From the NCBI RefSeq assembly GCF_954871325.1, contig NC_088777.1, positions 27,381,366-27,445,365 of the forward strand: a stretch of DNA of 64,000 nt, read 5' to 3'. The notes beneath the pieces were generated by a model. The model saw nothing but the letters and a program-made list of their open reading frames with translations. It ran no database searches and had not been told where the DNA came from. Numbering within the stretch: position 1 is the first letter of the stretch; each line of letters starts with the position of its first letter. This document shows positions 23,672-34,290 of this stretch, piece by piece. This DNA comes from Gordionus sp. m RMFG-2023 (lineage: Eukaryota; Nematomorpha; Gordioida; Chordodea; Parachordodidae). The position numbers were made by a program, and so were the translations under genes.

Positions 23672-23695
23672 GTAAAGGATATATAATCAAATATC

Positions 23696-23722
23696 TTTAT
23701 TTCAATAGCTGAATTCTTTATT
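23696..23722 (-). promoter_or_regulatory. Polyadenylation signals of the host gene
   Basis: Two AATAAA hexamers on the minus strand: one overlapping the stop codon (23717-23722) and one about 20 bases after it (23696-23701). The second is better placed for 3'-end formation and implies a very short 3' UTR. Confidence 0.6.
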
Positions 23723-24933
23723 TACAGTAAACCATTCTTCTTGTAGAATTCTGAATTTTGTTTGTCTATCGGCATGTAATTCTTAACTTTGGAGGATTTT
23801 TTACCTTTTATAGTTAGAGAGTTTTTCACCCTGTTTACTAGTTTATCCAAGTTTATGAGTAATAAACTTTTCTTCCTTTTCTCCTTTTCGTGATTTATGG
23901 CGGCATTTTGCCACGACCCCGATTTCGTAGGATTATCGTCAACACAAATAGGCTTCAAGGATGAATTGAAAAAATTTGAAATGGAAAGAACACTTAGGGT
24001 ACCGTTGGATAACGATGGTGTATTATTAGTTTTATCCTCTTCGCCTATTAATGGAAGAACATTTTTTTTTTCTTCGTGGTCATATATGTCCTCTCCTTCC
24101 TCTTCACCTTCCGAACTCGTAAAATTCAAGCCATGCTCATTCATATGCCTTTTTAGTTCTTCTATCATGGCAGGTTCTAAGGAATTAAAACTCTTGCTCT
24201 TCTTGCGTTTCAGCTTACTGTTTTGGCAGTAGGGATTGATCTTAGAGGCTAACGGGTTAATATAACTGGGTGTTTTAGATATCCTGTAGAATATTTTGAA
24301 ACGGGATTTTTGACCCCATTTGAGATCTATCCTAGCCATTTCTTTCTTCTTATCATTCAAGCTCTTGTCGCACCAAACCTGTCTTTCCTCTATGCTCTTA
24401 CGAGATTTTGCCTTTTTTTTTTGCTGCAACTTCACCAGTTCTGGGTCTGAAAGGGATTTTCTCCTATTCTTGTCACTCCTTTTCCTATCAATCTTTAACA
24501 TGACCTATCAATTTTATAAATATTCTTAATTAGTTTTAAAAAATATATAATTGAATAAAATATTTTTTGATAAAAAGACCTTAGATTGCGTTCCTTTCCC
24601 TTCAGGGCAATGACCCATTATCCTTATGTCGGCAATTGCATTCGAAACATTTGTAACGACATTTGGTTTAGGAATTTTGTGGAAAATATTTTGCAAATCT
24701 TTAGTAGCTTTATTTACTATAAACGGCTTTCTTTCCTTATATCTCTTAGTAAGGTCTCTGGTAGAGCCCGGCATCGATGAATATTGAGGGGGATCTTGTG
24801 AGAGCAGCTTGTCTCTATTTTTTAAATCCAATTCTGGGGAGGAATAAACCATTTTATCATTGATTTTCTCAGAAGCGTCGCCCCGATTTGATCCATATAA
24901 AGAATAGTTTCCTTTTATCACTGGAACAAACAT
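23722..24933 (-). CDS. Host gene, two exons, basic serine/lysine-rich protein of unknown family
   Basis: Exon 1 runs 24933-24580 and exon 2 runs 24504-23722. A 75-bp intron with GT..AG ends and an ACTAAT branch-like site joins them exactly in frame. The predicted product is about 378 residues. The ATG at 24933 is chosen as the first in frame, with A at -3; an upstream exon is not excluded. Visible features are a lysine/arginine-rich block early in exon 2 (KIDRKRSDKNRRKS), a KLKRKKSKSF cluster, an acidic run (EGEEEGED) and a basic C-terminal region, so nuclear location is likely. No known domain is recognised. Codon use and G+C differ clearly from the flanking repeats, and a polyadenylation signal follows the stop. 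It is the only convincing host gene in the window. Confidence 0.72.
24505..24579 (-). other. Intron of the host gene (75 bp)
   Basis: Reads AAG|GTCTTTTTATC at the donor and AAATTGATAG|GTCATG at the acceptor, with ACTAATTAAG about 30 bases upstream of the acceptor as a branch candidate. Removing it joins complete codons (phase 0) and replaces a T-rich, stop-terminated tail of exon 1 with the basic exon 2 frame. The donor is weaker than GTAAGT. Confidence 0.65.
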
Positions 24934-24999
24934 ATTTAGTTTCAAATGAAGTGATTTAAAAAGTTGCAAATTTAATATTTTCGGAGAATCGGATGATTT

Positions 25000-25372
25000 T
25001 GCATAGGGTATAATTTGAAGAATAAGATTTAGAAGCTGGAATATTGTAAATTTATTTATATATTAATAATCTAGAGCTCAATGCCAAAGTTGCATACATT
25101 TGATTCTTAACATTTTTGGAAAGTTGTCATATTATCATATCTTTTACCTTTTATTATTTTTTAAACAAATATTAATGGGTGATTTTGCATAGGGTATAAT
25201 TTGAAGAATATTTATATGATTTAAACTGAAATATTGAAAATTTATTTATATATTAATAATATAGAGCTCAATGCCAAAGTTGCATACATCATTTGATTCT
25301 TAACATTTTGGAAAGTTGTCATTTTTTATCATATTTTTTGCCTTTTTTATTTTTTAAAATATTTACTATGAA
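25000..25372. repeat. Tandem duplication of ~185 bp upstream of the host gene
   Basis: GATTTTGCATAGGGTATAAT starts both copies (about 24991 and 25180). Both continue through TTTATTTATATATTAATAAT, AGAGCTCAATGCCAAAGTTG and CCTTTT. Divergence is modest, mainly small indels. The nearer copy begins about 60 bp upstream of the proposed start codon, so the duplicated block may cover the gene's promoter. Confidence 0.75.
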
Positions 25373-25627
25373 AATTTAATATTTAAAATTAGTTATTGTT
25401 CTGAATTATAATCCTCCATTTTTATTTTAAAAATCTTAAGAAATATAAACAATGGGCTGGCGGGTTAAAAAAAATTAAAATCATTTATGTAAATATTAAT
25501 AAAAAATTGTTCCTATGAACTTTTTTGGATATTAAAAATTAAAATGTCTTTTTTGGTATCATAAAAACTTTTTTCTTAAAATAAATAAACTTTTTTGTAT
25601 ATTTAAAACTAATTTGTAAGCTATCAA

Positions 25628-25768
25628 GATTAGCAAGAAAAATATTGGCAATTCCTGCAACTAGTGCTTCTTCTGAATGAGGATTTAGCATTGTTGGAAG
25701 GTTTTTAAAACAAAGAAGAACGCGTTTGAATCCAGAAAATGTCGATTCATTATTATTTTTGTATTATT
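25628..25768 (+). pseudogene. hAT C-terminal dimerisation domain fragment (family K)
   Basis: Plus-strand translation reads RLARKILAIPATSASSE, then a stop in place of the expected R, then GFSIVGRF and RRTRLNPENVDSLLFLY. This is the hallmark hAT dimerisation region: LA..IL.IPATS..SER.FS..G...  R.RL.pe.v..LlfL. The in-frame stop shows it is dead. Confidence 0.85.
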
Positions 25769-25983
25769 AATTACATATAATTAGACCTCCATCGGCGGCC
25801 GGCGCAATTTTCAAAAATCATCGACGGTCGGCGACGCGCCGATTTTTAGCCACCGTCAACAAAATCGTCGTAAATCGGCGCAGTTATAAATTTTTATAAC
25901 ATAAATTTTTTTAATTGCTTAATAATTTTTTTTTAAAAAAAAACAAATATACACTACTCTACCTCAGCATATTTTTTTAATAT

Positions 25984-26280
25984 TTATTTAATAGAAAACT
26001 CATAAATCCAAAATCGATTTCGTAATTTTATAATTATCATGTATAAAAAATTTTTATTTAAATTTTCGGAACATAATAATGATTTTGAATTTAACGTCAA
26101 TCCAGCGGTAGAGAAAACTCTTTCACTAGATGTGCTAGTCGCTGGAATGCAAAGAATTTTTTTGGCGAGCCTGGAAAGATTGGGAAGTTCACTCTTCTTT
26201 TCTCTCCAAAATTTTAGAACTTCCACATCTTGTGAATGTCGTTTTCCAAGAAAACTGTGGCATTCTTGTTCTAAGTCACC
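25984..26280 (-). pseudogene. Family F hAT transposase, C-terminal dimerisation domain
   Basis: Open stretch 26226-25984 reads VLKFWREKKSELPNLSRLA, then KKILCIPATSTSSERVFSTAG, then a helix with SENLNKNFLYM. A preceding LEQECHSFLGK segment (to about 26280) aligns with the second copy. All hallmark residues of the hAT dimerisation domain are present, so this part is well preserved although upstream frames are broken. Confidence 0.92.
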
Positions 26281-26774
26281 ATAATTTATATTTGTTTAAT
26301 GTTTATATGTTAATTTTGATAAATAACTTGGATTTAATATCCTCTTAATCCTCATAGTTATATTTACTACCTGATTATCATCATTCTCTATAAGTTTAAG
26401 ATATTTTATTATAAATTCTGAAGCTGAGCAATTGCTCTATTAAATACTTTGACACAATAATTTTTGAAATCTTGGATTTAAAAGAGACGCCAATTAGATA
26501 ATTTTAAATAAAAAATAAAAGAATATACTTATATATTATTACTTGCAGATTACAAACTGTAAATCGTAGCGCAAGTTTTTTTTAGTATATTTTCTTTAAA
26601 TGAAATGATTTCAGAACCATCACTATCATTTACTATTAAATGTATTTCAATTTCACTTCTAAAACGTAACGCCAAGTTTAAAGTAGGCCCCTTTTATACT
26701 GAAAGAAATTCGACAGTTTCTTTAAATTTTGAAAGAAATGCTAATAGTTCTTCTACCAAATCAGATTCATAGTT

Positions 26775-26990
26775 TTATAATTTGAGAAAGTGCTTCCCAA
26801 TTCTCTTCAAAACATTATTAATTAAATTCTTATTTAATCCAGATATGTTTTCTAGCATAATTAATATACTATGCCAACGTGTTGGGACATTTAGTTTTAA
26901 GGTTTTCATATGCGTGGAGTTATTATTATTAGAATTGCCAATTTGAAAACGTGTATCCGGGTATGGATCAGTGCTGTCAAGATCTAACAT
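26775..26990 (-). pseudogene. Family F hAT transposase, RW-box region
   Basis: Contains LKLNVPTRWHSILIMLENI, the conserved hAT segment (D.pTRWnSt..ML.r) that follows the LNL box. It comes directly after the central region and before the dimerisation domain, on the same strand. Start and end are set by stops; it is a fragment. Confidence 0.85.
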
Positions 26991-27048
26991 GTCTGATGTT
27001 AAATCTATTGTACTTAAGCATTTTCTTTGATCTTCTTCGAATTCAAAT

Positions 27049-27590
27049 TCAACCTCTGCAATATCTTAGAGCAGTAATAATTTCTCTAATTCTTTTGATG
27101 AGATTTTCAACAAAGGGTACCTTTTTAATACCATTTAGATCTACTGTAACCAGATTGTGTAAACCATGACCCAAACATAAATGGTGGTCATATTCACCTA
27201 ATCGAACACCTTTTCTAACATTAGGCCCAGCATCTGTGACCATATGTATTATTTTCTTTTTTAAATTAAATTCCTCTTCTATTTTATCAATCTCAGATAG
27301 TCTCAGTTGTGTGTTTTTGGGTTATATTATGAGTTGCTAAAGTAAAGTAAATCATTTCAAAATTATCATTTATTTAATGGAATGTAAATATAATATAGTT
27401 TTTTCTTCTGTATTGATCGGTCCACATATAAAATGTAATTGAGCAAAATTTTGGCCCTGAGTTAATTTGTTCTTGTACATGTGCTTTCATTGATAGGTAA
27501 ACATCATTAAGAGCAGTACAGCTTAGTGTTGTCCTGTCTGGCAAATCAGAATTAGAATTGATAACTTGATATTTCTAAAATAAGTATTTT
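27049..27590 (-). pseudogene. Family F hAT transposase, central catalytic region
   Basis: From upstream, frames give LPDRTTLSCTALNDVYLSMK, then MWTDQYRRKNYIIFTFH (the hAT D.WT box region), then LATHNITQKHTTETI and, in an open stretch 27243-27049, VTDAGPNVRKGVRLGEY followed by HHLCLGHGLHNLV. These match hAT/ZBED1 blocks: strand before catalytic D1, HT.E.I, D2 in VTDxxxNxxKA, and the C.aH.Lnl box. The first catalytic aspartate appears displaced or lost (YMWTD), and several frame changes separate the pieces. Confidence 0.85.
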
Positions 27591-28924
27591 AAAATTTATA
27601 ACAGAAATCATTATATCTTTAAATTATAATTGACAACAAGGAGAATTTTTCAAGAAGAAATAAATTTGTTAAAAATTTATTCTGGGTTACAAAGCTACAC
27701 AAAAACAAAGATGATTAAAACAAATGAATATGCAATTATCCAAAATTATTTGAATCATAATATGTCTATTGTAATAATATTGTTAGCATGGCTATAAAAT
27801 TCAACTATTATAAATCTTCCACAGTAGCCAATGCTATTTCTATAGAACAAAAAAGACATAAAGGTAGATCTATTATTATAATAGATAATATATCTATAAA
27901 TTTGATACCTTTAAAAAATCTTTCATTCCTATATTATCAATTGATTGAAAAGGTAATAAGTCAACACAACATAATAACACATAATTTCTTGCTAGAAGCC
28001 ATTTTTTATAGGTTTTAGAATTTGTCTAGAATTTTGGCTTTGATATAAAATATTTTTTTAAATCTTGCGATTTTGATGAAGTATCTGCTTTAATATTATG
28101 TTCTGCAGTCAGGTATTTTAACAAATTTCCTGTGCTAATGTTTATTTAAAAGTTTTAAATTTTATAGCTAGATTATATTTTACAAAAAATATTTTTTAAT
28201 TTAGTAAAGATTTTGGCTATATATGAGAAAATAATATTTAAAGAAATATATACTGTGAAAATGGCTTATTCGAATCATCATCGTCTCCAATAGCCTTTTC
28301 TAAGCAACAATTGCATTAAAATTTGTCAGAATTTATGGAAATTGTTTTATTATCTCTTTTTAAGTGTAATTATTTATAGAATTATTAAAGATACATCCAT
28401 TTTCAAAATATGTAAAATTATGGTAACTTTTAGATTTTTGATTGATTGACTATAATGAAGTCAATATAATTATGATTTTAAAATAGTAGAAAATAAAAAT
28501 TCATCAAAATCCTGATTGACATTAAAAAAATTACAATATTAAAATAAAAAGGTATAAAATATGAAAGTAATTTCTGCGCCAGCGTGATTTTCTAAATCGG
28601 CGGCGTTTTCGGCGTAACCAAAAAAGGTCACCGGCCGGCCGAAATCTTATATTTATATCATTTTCATATAAATTGAATATTTTTTATGCTTAATATAATA
28701 TTTCCCCAAAAACTTTTTGTAGAGGTTAATGCTGATTTTTTTTTTATTAGATGCTTAAAAAATTGAAATAATGGTCCTAATTAAATTTTATAATAGCGGG
28801 TTTGGGTTAAAAAATCTTTATAAAGGTGTGGACCTGTAAAAAATTTTAGGCTAATGGGCGGGCGGGTTAAATTTATTTTAAAACAGTGGGTGTCCAAAAA
28901 CCCGCCCAATGCAGAACTCTAAGC

Positions 28925-29160
28925 TAGATATCAAAAATATAATTAATAAACTTTCGTAACTAACAAAGAGAAATAAGTTATTTTAATGTAAAAATAAAAT
29001 AGTGGCCTAAATCATTTTTTTCAAATTTACGAAAGTTTATAAATTTTTTAAGGTTCGAGAAATTAACAAAATTTAATAAATTTTAGCTCAAAATTTATAA
29101 AGTTGGGAATTTTACTTATATTATATCGATTTATTTTATTCATAATATATAACTATATTC
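28925..29160 (-). repeat. Dispersed repeat R1, copy 1
   Basis: A ~200-bp sequence with landmarks ATATAATTAATAAACTTTCG, AGAGAAATAAG and AATGTAAAAATA recurs in the opposite orientation at about 32385-32575 and 37560-37795. No inverted ends or target duplication could be fixed, so it is classed only as a dispersed repeat. Confidence 0.65.
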
Positions 29161-29164
29161 CATT

Positions 29165-30560
29165 TATGGAGAATAATATAATAAAAACGCAATTGGGGCT
29201 ACACTATGAGTTCCCAAAAAACACGAGTAATTATATTTTAAAATAGTATTCTGAATTATTTATTTTAAAAAATAAAATTCATTGGGTTCTGATGTAAGAG
29301 CTCTTATTTTGCCTCCTATATTTTTTAAAAAATTATAAGTTATGCTTAACATATGTCCAAGGGAAGAGATAACGATTGATAAAAAAAAACAAAATTTGTT
29401 AATTTAGAATACTTATTTTTATTCTGGGCTATAACATTTTTTTGAAATGAAAAGACACCTAAGAAGTCCCTAATTGGGAATTTACCTAAAGACCAAGGTA
29501 CAAAAGTAAAACTCCAAGATGTTTAGTATTGAGGTCCCTGTAAAAGAACAGCTTATAACTGTAATCGTTGCATGCCTTACATGTCTGCCTTGAATATATA
29601 TACAATTTAGACCATGTCCCCATTTGAAATCAATCGATATTTTACATCTTATAAATATATTTGATTAAACTATGTTACATCCTATTCGGAGGCTTATGAC
29701 AACTCTTTATTGTTCATCATATAGGAGGTTACCTTGATCACGACTTGTAATGCTTTCAACCACCCATACAATCAGCATGTAATAGTTGAATATATTCCAA
29801 AGGGGGGTTTGATGTGAGTATTTAAAAAAAATTTTTAATTATCAAAAATTGATTGATGTTAAAGGGTAAAACGGCTTCAGGTAAATAAAGATATCCAATC
29901 AGTCATGGCAAAGTGAAGTTGAAGAGGACTCAGGTACAGGTAAAAGAGCATCGTTAATGGGTAGAATTGCGGGTGGGGTGGGAATCTCCTTGGAAATAAT
30001 CTGTGAACTAGTTTGGCATCGTGATTTAACTTAATTTAGTACTACGCTAAATATTTATTATACCACGAAATTTTTTAGACTTTTATTCAATATAAAATTA
30101 AAAAAGTAATTATAAAACAAAATTTGAAGGAAAAAATATAAAAATCATAACATAAAGTAGTGTCCCATTTAAAATAAAAAGCGCAATAATAAATTAAAAT
30201 TAAGTTGACGCAAAATGAGAATAGAACATTTTTGAAAATAAGAGTTGTAGTTTTATCCAATATAATCGCCGTTAAAACAACACCTATTTAGAGTAGCTGG
30301 GATAATTATACTCCGAGATTCCAAATGGTCTCATGGTTACGGGCATATAAATTATTACAAAAAATGTTCGTAAGATTTAGGAATAAGCTGAAAACTTAGC
30401 ACATAAAATGATTGACGTAGAAACTGGCATACAATAAAATACAAAAAGATAACCAAGGACAAAAATGTAAATAAATATACAATATTCAATAAAAAGGTTG
30501 TCTTTAAGAGTTATAAAAGAAGATATCATCACGTTGTTCATTAAAACATGATGCCTAAAA
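29165..30560. other. Stretch with no recognised gene
   Basis: Slightly more balanced composition around 29450-29800 and 29880-30030, but stops occur in all frames, and no transposase, splice structure or RNA gene could be defended. Confidence 0.5.
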
Positions 30561-30696
30561 TGAAGAGAGCAGGCTTGTTAATCGATCATTTTAAAAAGAT
30601 CGAATCCCAATCACGATCTTTTGAAAAAAGAGGATCGATCGTTTTTATTTAAATTTCTGATCGATGCAAAATTAACTAATTAAAAAATAAATAAAT

Positions 30697-30855
30697 ATGA
30701 CAATTAGAATATATTTATTCATAATTAAATTAGCCTTTAATAACAAAAAATTTGTTAAATTATCATCATTTAAACAACCACCTTTTTCATTAAGTACATG
30801 TTTAGCTTTACTAAACAAGCGCTCCACAGGAGCGCTTGATGGTAAAGGTGTGTTA
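30697..30855 (-). pseudogene. Family S hAT C-terminal dimerisation fragment
   Basis: Minus-strand translation reads PLPSSAPVERLFSKAKHVLN, then EKGGCLNDDNLTNFLLLKAN. The SSAPVERLFS motif and the following NL..L.LLK.N helix mark the hAT dimerisation domain of the group that has V in place of S before E-R. It is continuous over this stretch but detached from any catalytic core. Confidence 0.88.
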
Positions 30856-31259
30856 TATTCAATAAATGTTTTTTTTAATTAAAATAATTATTAAAAATAT
30901 TCACTGAATCATCATTAGAATAAAAAAATTATTAATGGAAAAAGCATTTTGTGACGAGTTTTTCCAATAAAAGGTATTGATCCATGCATTCATTTGAAGG
31001 ATCTGCATATGATTGACCCTGTATATATTCTAAATGGGCAATTAACCTTTCTTTAGCAACAAATTTTGTGGCAGATTAATAAAAGGCCAATTGAGCTTAA
31101 ATTTTGGGTAAATTATTGATGCCAATATATTACTGTCATCATATAGTGAAGGAAATCTATAATTTTTATTATATGCATATTGTTATGATTTTCACAAATA
31201 ATAAAAATTGTATTTTAAAAGAATTAACTACTTCTAAATGCCTCTTTAAGTTTGAACTT

Positions 31260-31454
31260 TTAATCTTTGAAGAAGATATTTTCTTTGTGCATAAAGAGCA
31301 TTTTGCATAGATCATTGGTTACTTCCATCCGTTTCACAAAAGTAAAATACTTACGTAAATTATGAAATGGTAAAATATTCTCATTCTCACTTATATCTCC
31401 TGTCACATCAATAGAAGTAGATATATCATCTTCTAAATCTATAATGGAGGACAT
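31260..31454 (-). pseudogene. Family S transposase N-terminal fragment (probable)
   Basis: A 64-codon open stretch from an ATG, with an acidic start and then NLRKYFTFVKR, followed in the DNA by a region that could have been a BED-type finger. It sits where the N-terminus of the family S transposase should be, about 260 bp inside the right end. No zinc ligands are seen in a complete set, so this is assigned by position. Confidence 0.45.
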
Positions 31455-31976
31455 TATTAAAACCTAAAATATATTTTATAATAAATAAATAAATATAACT
31501 TGTTCTTACAAAAAATTTGGGAAATTGTTGAAATATAAAATCTGGTGGAATGGTGGTTGATAAAACATGATGTAGATAGATTTTTTTTTTAAATAACATA
31601 TTAATTTAATTTTCAAAATTTTTATTTTATTTATTGCTTTTTAAGTAAAAAAATAATTTTAAAAGGATCGGGATCGAATATTTAAAAAAATGATCTCGAT
31701 CACGATCCACAATTTAAGGTCAGGATCTTAAATCCGAGAAAATTGACAAATTTAGGATCGAATCCAGGATCGGCGATCTTTTGATTCGATCCTTTAACAA
31801 CTCTGGAAGAGAGATATAATTTAATGGACATAAATCGAAATCTCTAATTTTCGAGGGTAATTGTTAGAAAACATAGTTAAAATTTAATATTTTCTAAAAA
31901 ATTTATGAAAAAAATTAAAAATTTCATTATTTAAAAATAAAGATATAAAAATTAAAATTTTGGTAAAAATAAATAA

Positions 31977-32400
31977 TCATTTTTTAAAAGAAAAAACTTT
32001 GGTGTGAAGGTATTTTCTTTTAAAATATTTTCCAGTCCTAATATAATAAGCCTTTAAAAAGTTTATAAACACCTCACAGTTGGAAAAATTTCTTAAAGGT
32101 GAACCAAGATGATTATTTTTACTTTCTTTAACATTTTTATATCCCATGGCTTCAAAGGCATTTAATTTTACAAAACATATTCCAGATATAGTTTTATCTA
32201 AAGTATAACCTATTTTTAAAGAATTCAACTCTATATAATACATCCCTGCTATGTTTTTATATTGTCCTCATATGGTGCCGTCATCCAGATACCATATATT
32301 TATGTCTGCTAAAATGATTTTTTAAAAGAATGAATTGAGATAATCCAAAAGGTCTTCTTTTTGTATACCCTCATCATACATTTCTTATTATAATTTGAAA
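31977..32400 (-). pseudogene. Reverse-transcriptase fragment (LINE-like)
   Basis: Minus-strand translation contains EGIQKEDLLDYLNSFF (cf. the GxxQGDPLxxLLF box) and then ADINIWYLDDGTIGG, the polymerase active-site YxDD, followed by an LNSLKIGYTL block and HLGSPL. This order fits the palm and thumb boundary of a non-LTR-type reverse transcriptase. It is a fragment with no ends or endonuclease nearby. The clade is not assigned. A tail of a similar protein seems to be present at 47985-48213. Confidence 0.7.
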
Positions 32401-32575
32401 AATATAAATTAATATTGCCTTCCTTTTTTCATAAAAATTTCACCACCTTATAAACTTTAATTCTCAAACTTTTAGTATACTTTTACATTAAAAATAGCAT
32501 ATTTCTCTTTTCTTTAAAGTTACGAAAGTTTACGAATTATTTTTTTGATAACTAGATATATTTGGTTCATATTTA
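32385..32575 (+). repeat. Dispersed repeat R1, copy 2
   Basis: Matches 37560-37795 in the same orientation and 28925-29160 inverted, through TTTCTTATTATAATTT, TACATTAAAAATAGC and TTACGAAAGTTTACGAATTA. It overlaps the left edge of the reverse-transcriptase fragment's downstream flank. Confidence 0.6.
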
Positions 32576-32754
32576 TTTTTTTAACATAATAAAAAATTAC
32601 ACTTAAATTATATCGCTTTTTTTTCTTAAAAATAAATTTTTAATTTACTTCTATATCCATTTTTTAATCTAGTAAAAATAATATTAAATTTTTTAAGGTA
32701 GTAAAATAATAACAGTAAAAATATTATTAATTTTTTAATGTATTAAGAACAGGG

Positions 32755-32920
32755 CGTAGCCAGGAATTTTCTACAGTAAAGTTAGTCTATTCAATCAATT
32801 ATGAGATGTCGTACTTTTGATATAGGTTTTTATTTACTGTAATGAAGAAGGTCCTCTCATTTGTGTTAGTACTAATTGGTATAATTGCCAAAAAATATAG
32901 TAATTTTAATATATTTGGCA
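32755..32920. mobile_element. hAT family D terminal fragment
   Basis: CAGGGCGTAGCCAGGAATTT followed by about 130 bp that match 19280-19400 of family D copy 1 (GATATAGGTTTTTATT and CATTTGTGTTAGTAC landmarks). Only one end of the element is seen; the rest was lost or replaced. Confidence 0.6.
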
Positions 32921-33224
32921 GGGATCCAAGCCGAAACAAATATCTGTTCAGGTTTGGATAAAAATAACGGTTCAGGTTCAGTTCGTAAAAATATCGGTTT
33001 TGTTTGAACCTCTAAAAACCGGTTTAAACACTTTTGTATTCAAACCTACATTCGAATTATGTATAGGGAAGAATTAAAACTTTCATTTTTATTAATTTCA
33101 CATTATAAAATAATATTATATTTATAAATGAAACAAATAAATATCAATGATTTATTTTAATATGAACAAAATTTAACTCTATTTACTTACGCAGCGAACT
33201 CGTACAATTAATATGATGTGGTTA

Positions 33225-34290
33225 TTTACTTTGAGTAAGGCCTTTGTAAACTAGCTCTAATGGCTAATCTTTTAACAGTGCCACCAATCCCACAACAAAC
33301 ACTTTTCCCGTGTGCTGTAGCAGAAAAATGCCATTTCGCCTGTACCCCGAAATCCATCTCATAATGGCAAATATTAATAAAATTTTTGATTTTTATACTG
33401 TGCAGCGGATCTATCTGAAAAATAAAAAATTTTATTTGGCATACAAATTTTATTAATTAAAAAATTTACCAATGTTTTTTGGAAATAATGTTCTGCTTTT
33501 GTATTGTGTTGCAAAGATTCGGATATCATTACATATTTAGGCAAAGCCCTATTCCAGATAACTTTGTACTTCATCCTGAAGTATAAAGCTATAGTAAAAA
33601 TCACATAAAATTAAATATTGGCCTTCGTCTAAGTTCAACTTTAAATTGTTTTGATACAACGATCGTTGTGTTGAAGTAAAAGATTGGGGTAATAAAGATT
33701 CCATTTTTTCAAAAAAGGCATTGATAAATTCATCTATTGGCTTGGTTATTGTTTCAAGAGTGGTTCTATCTACGGATAGCCATTTTTGTATATGTTATAA
33801 ATTCGATGTCCTTAGAACGAAACAATATTTATATTTGATCGCGTAAATGTGTTGACCCTGGACAATTACCATATTTGCCCATATAACAGGATGGTTGTGG
33901 GGATTACAAATTATTAAGTGTAAAATATGTTTGTATGTTTTAAAGGGCAACATATAATTGGTAAATTTAATCCAATGATCATTAATTTAAAATTTTGGTG
34001 GTAGCTGCAAACACATACATTGTGTGTACCACTACCTTCAACCAGTATACAATTTTGAGCGAATGCTTGCAAATTTCGAAAAACCAATTTTAACATTAGG
34101 CCTCATTTCTTTAAAAAATATATAAATTTCTTTCAAATTATCTAAAATTAATCTCTTTTATATGGTATTCTTTTTTCCGTCTTTGGTCAAAATCGAAACG
34201 CAATCTTTCTTGCCTGGCATAATTCTGCTTATTTCGTCCGTACAATAAAATTCTTATACAATTTTAACTGTATATTCGTCTATAGTTTTT
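33225..34290 (-). pseudogene. Decayed multi-copy transposase-like protein, family not assigned
   Basis: Reading from high to low coordinates, minus-strand frames give EISRIMPGKKDCVSI, KEIYIFFKEMRPNVKIGFS-KFAS, then GSGTHNVCVCSYHQNFKLM, RALPKYVMISESLQHNT, KIFYFSDRSAAQYKNQK, and MDFGVQAKWHFSATAHGK followed by GIGGTVKRLAIRASLQRP. These blocks in this order resemble a protein present in many copies in animal genomes, which I believe is a DNA-transposon product with its acidic residues in the YFSD region, but I cannot name the superfamily. Frames change several times. No terminal repeats were found. Confidence 0.7.

Larger units (their letters stand above)
25786..28644 (-). mobile_element. hAT element, family F, copy 1 (ZBED1-like transposase)
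   Basis: Both ends are unusually G+C-rich and inverted in character: CATCGGCGGCCGGCGC near 25790 and GGTCACCGGCCGGCCG near 28625, each followed inward by CGGCG words. Minus-strand transposase remains run from about 27580 to 25984. The exact terminal bases and target duplication could not be fixed (best 8-mers match only partly). A second, more eroded copy lies at 57888-59200. Confidence 0.7.
25440..28913 (+). mobile_element. Decayed hAT element, family K, hosting family F
   Basis: The right end reads AACCCGCCCAATGCAGAACTCTA, the inverse of a hAT terminus TAGAGTTCTGCATTGGGCGG. GGCGGGTT words occur there (28801-28905) and at 25448-25460 on the left. A plus-strand hAT C-terminal fragment lies at 25628-25768, after which family F interrupts. 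No left terminus or target duplication was found, so the left edge is approximate. Confidence 0.5.
30570..31805 (-). mobile_element. hAT element, family S (internally deleted)
   Basis: Ends CAGGCTTGTTAATCGATC and GGATCCTTTAACAACTCTG-like termini are an inverted pair (GATCCTTTAACAACTCTG on the right), with a perfect 8-bp duplication GAAGAGAG at 30562-30569 and 31806-31813. GGATCG/CGATCC words crowd both subterminal zones (30580-30665 and 31660-31795). At 1,236 bp it retains only the two ends of its transposase on the minus strand, so it is an internally deleted, non-autonomous copy. Confidence 0.92.

Noticed and set aside
23349-23675. 108-codon open stretch on the plus strand next to the host gene
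   Set aside because: It has a GTG start only and the first two thirds are hydrophobic A+T-driven sequence. Only the last 68 bp look exon-like, and these are reported separately as weak.
23897-24232. 111-codon open stretch on the plus strand
   Set aside because: It lies antisense to exon 2 of the host gene, which has better composition, splice joins and a polyadenylation signal. It is a shadow frame.
29450-29800. Stretch with more balanced composition, considered as an integrase-like or host exon
   Set aside because: All frames contain stops and none gives a motif that can be defended.
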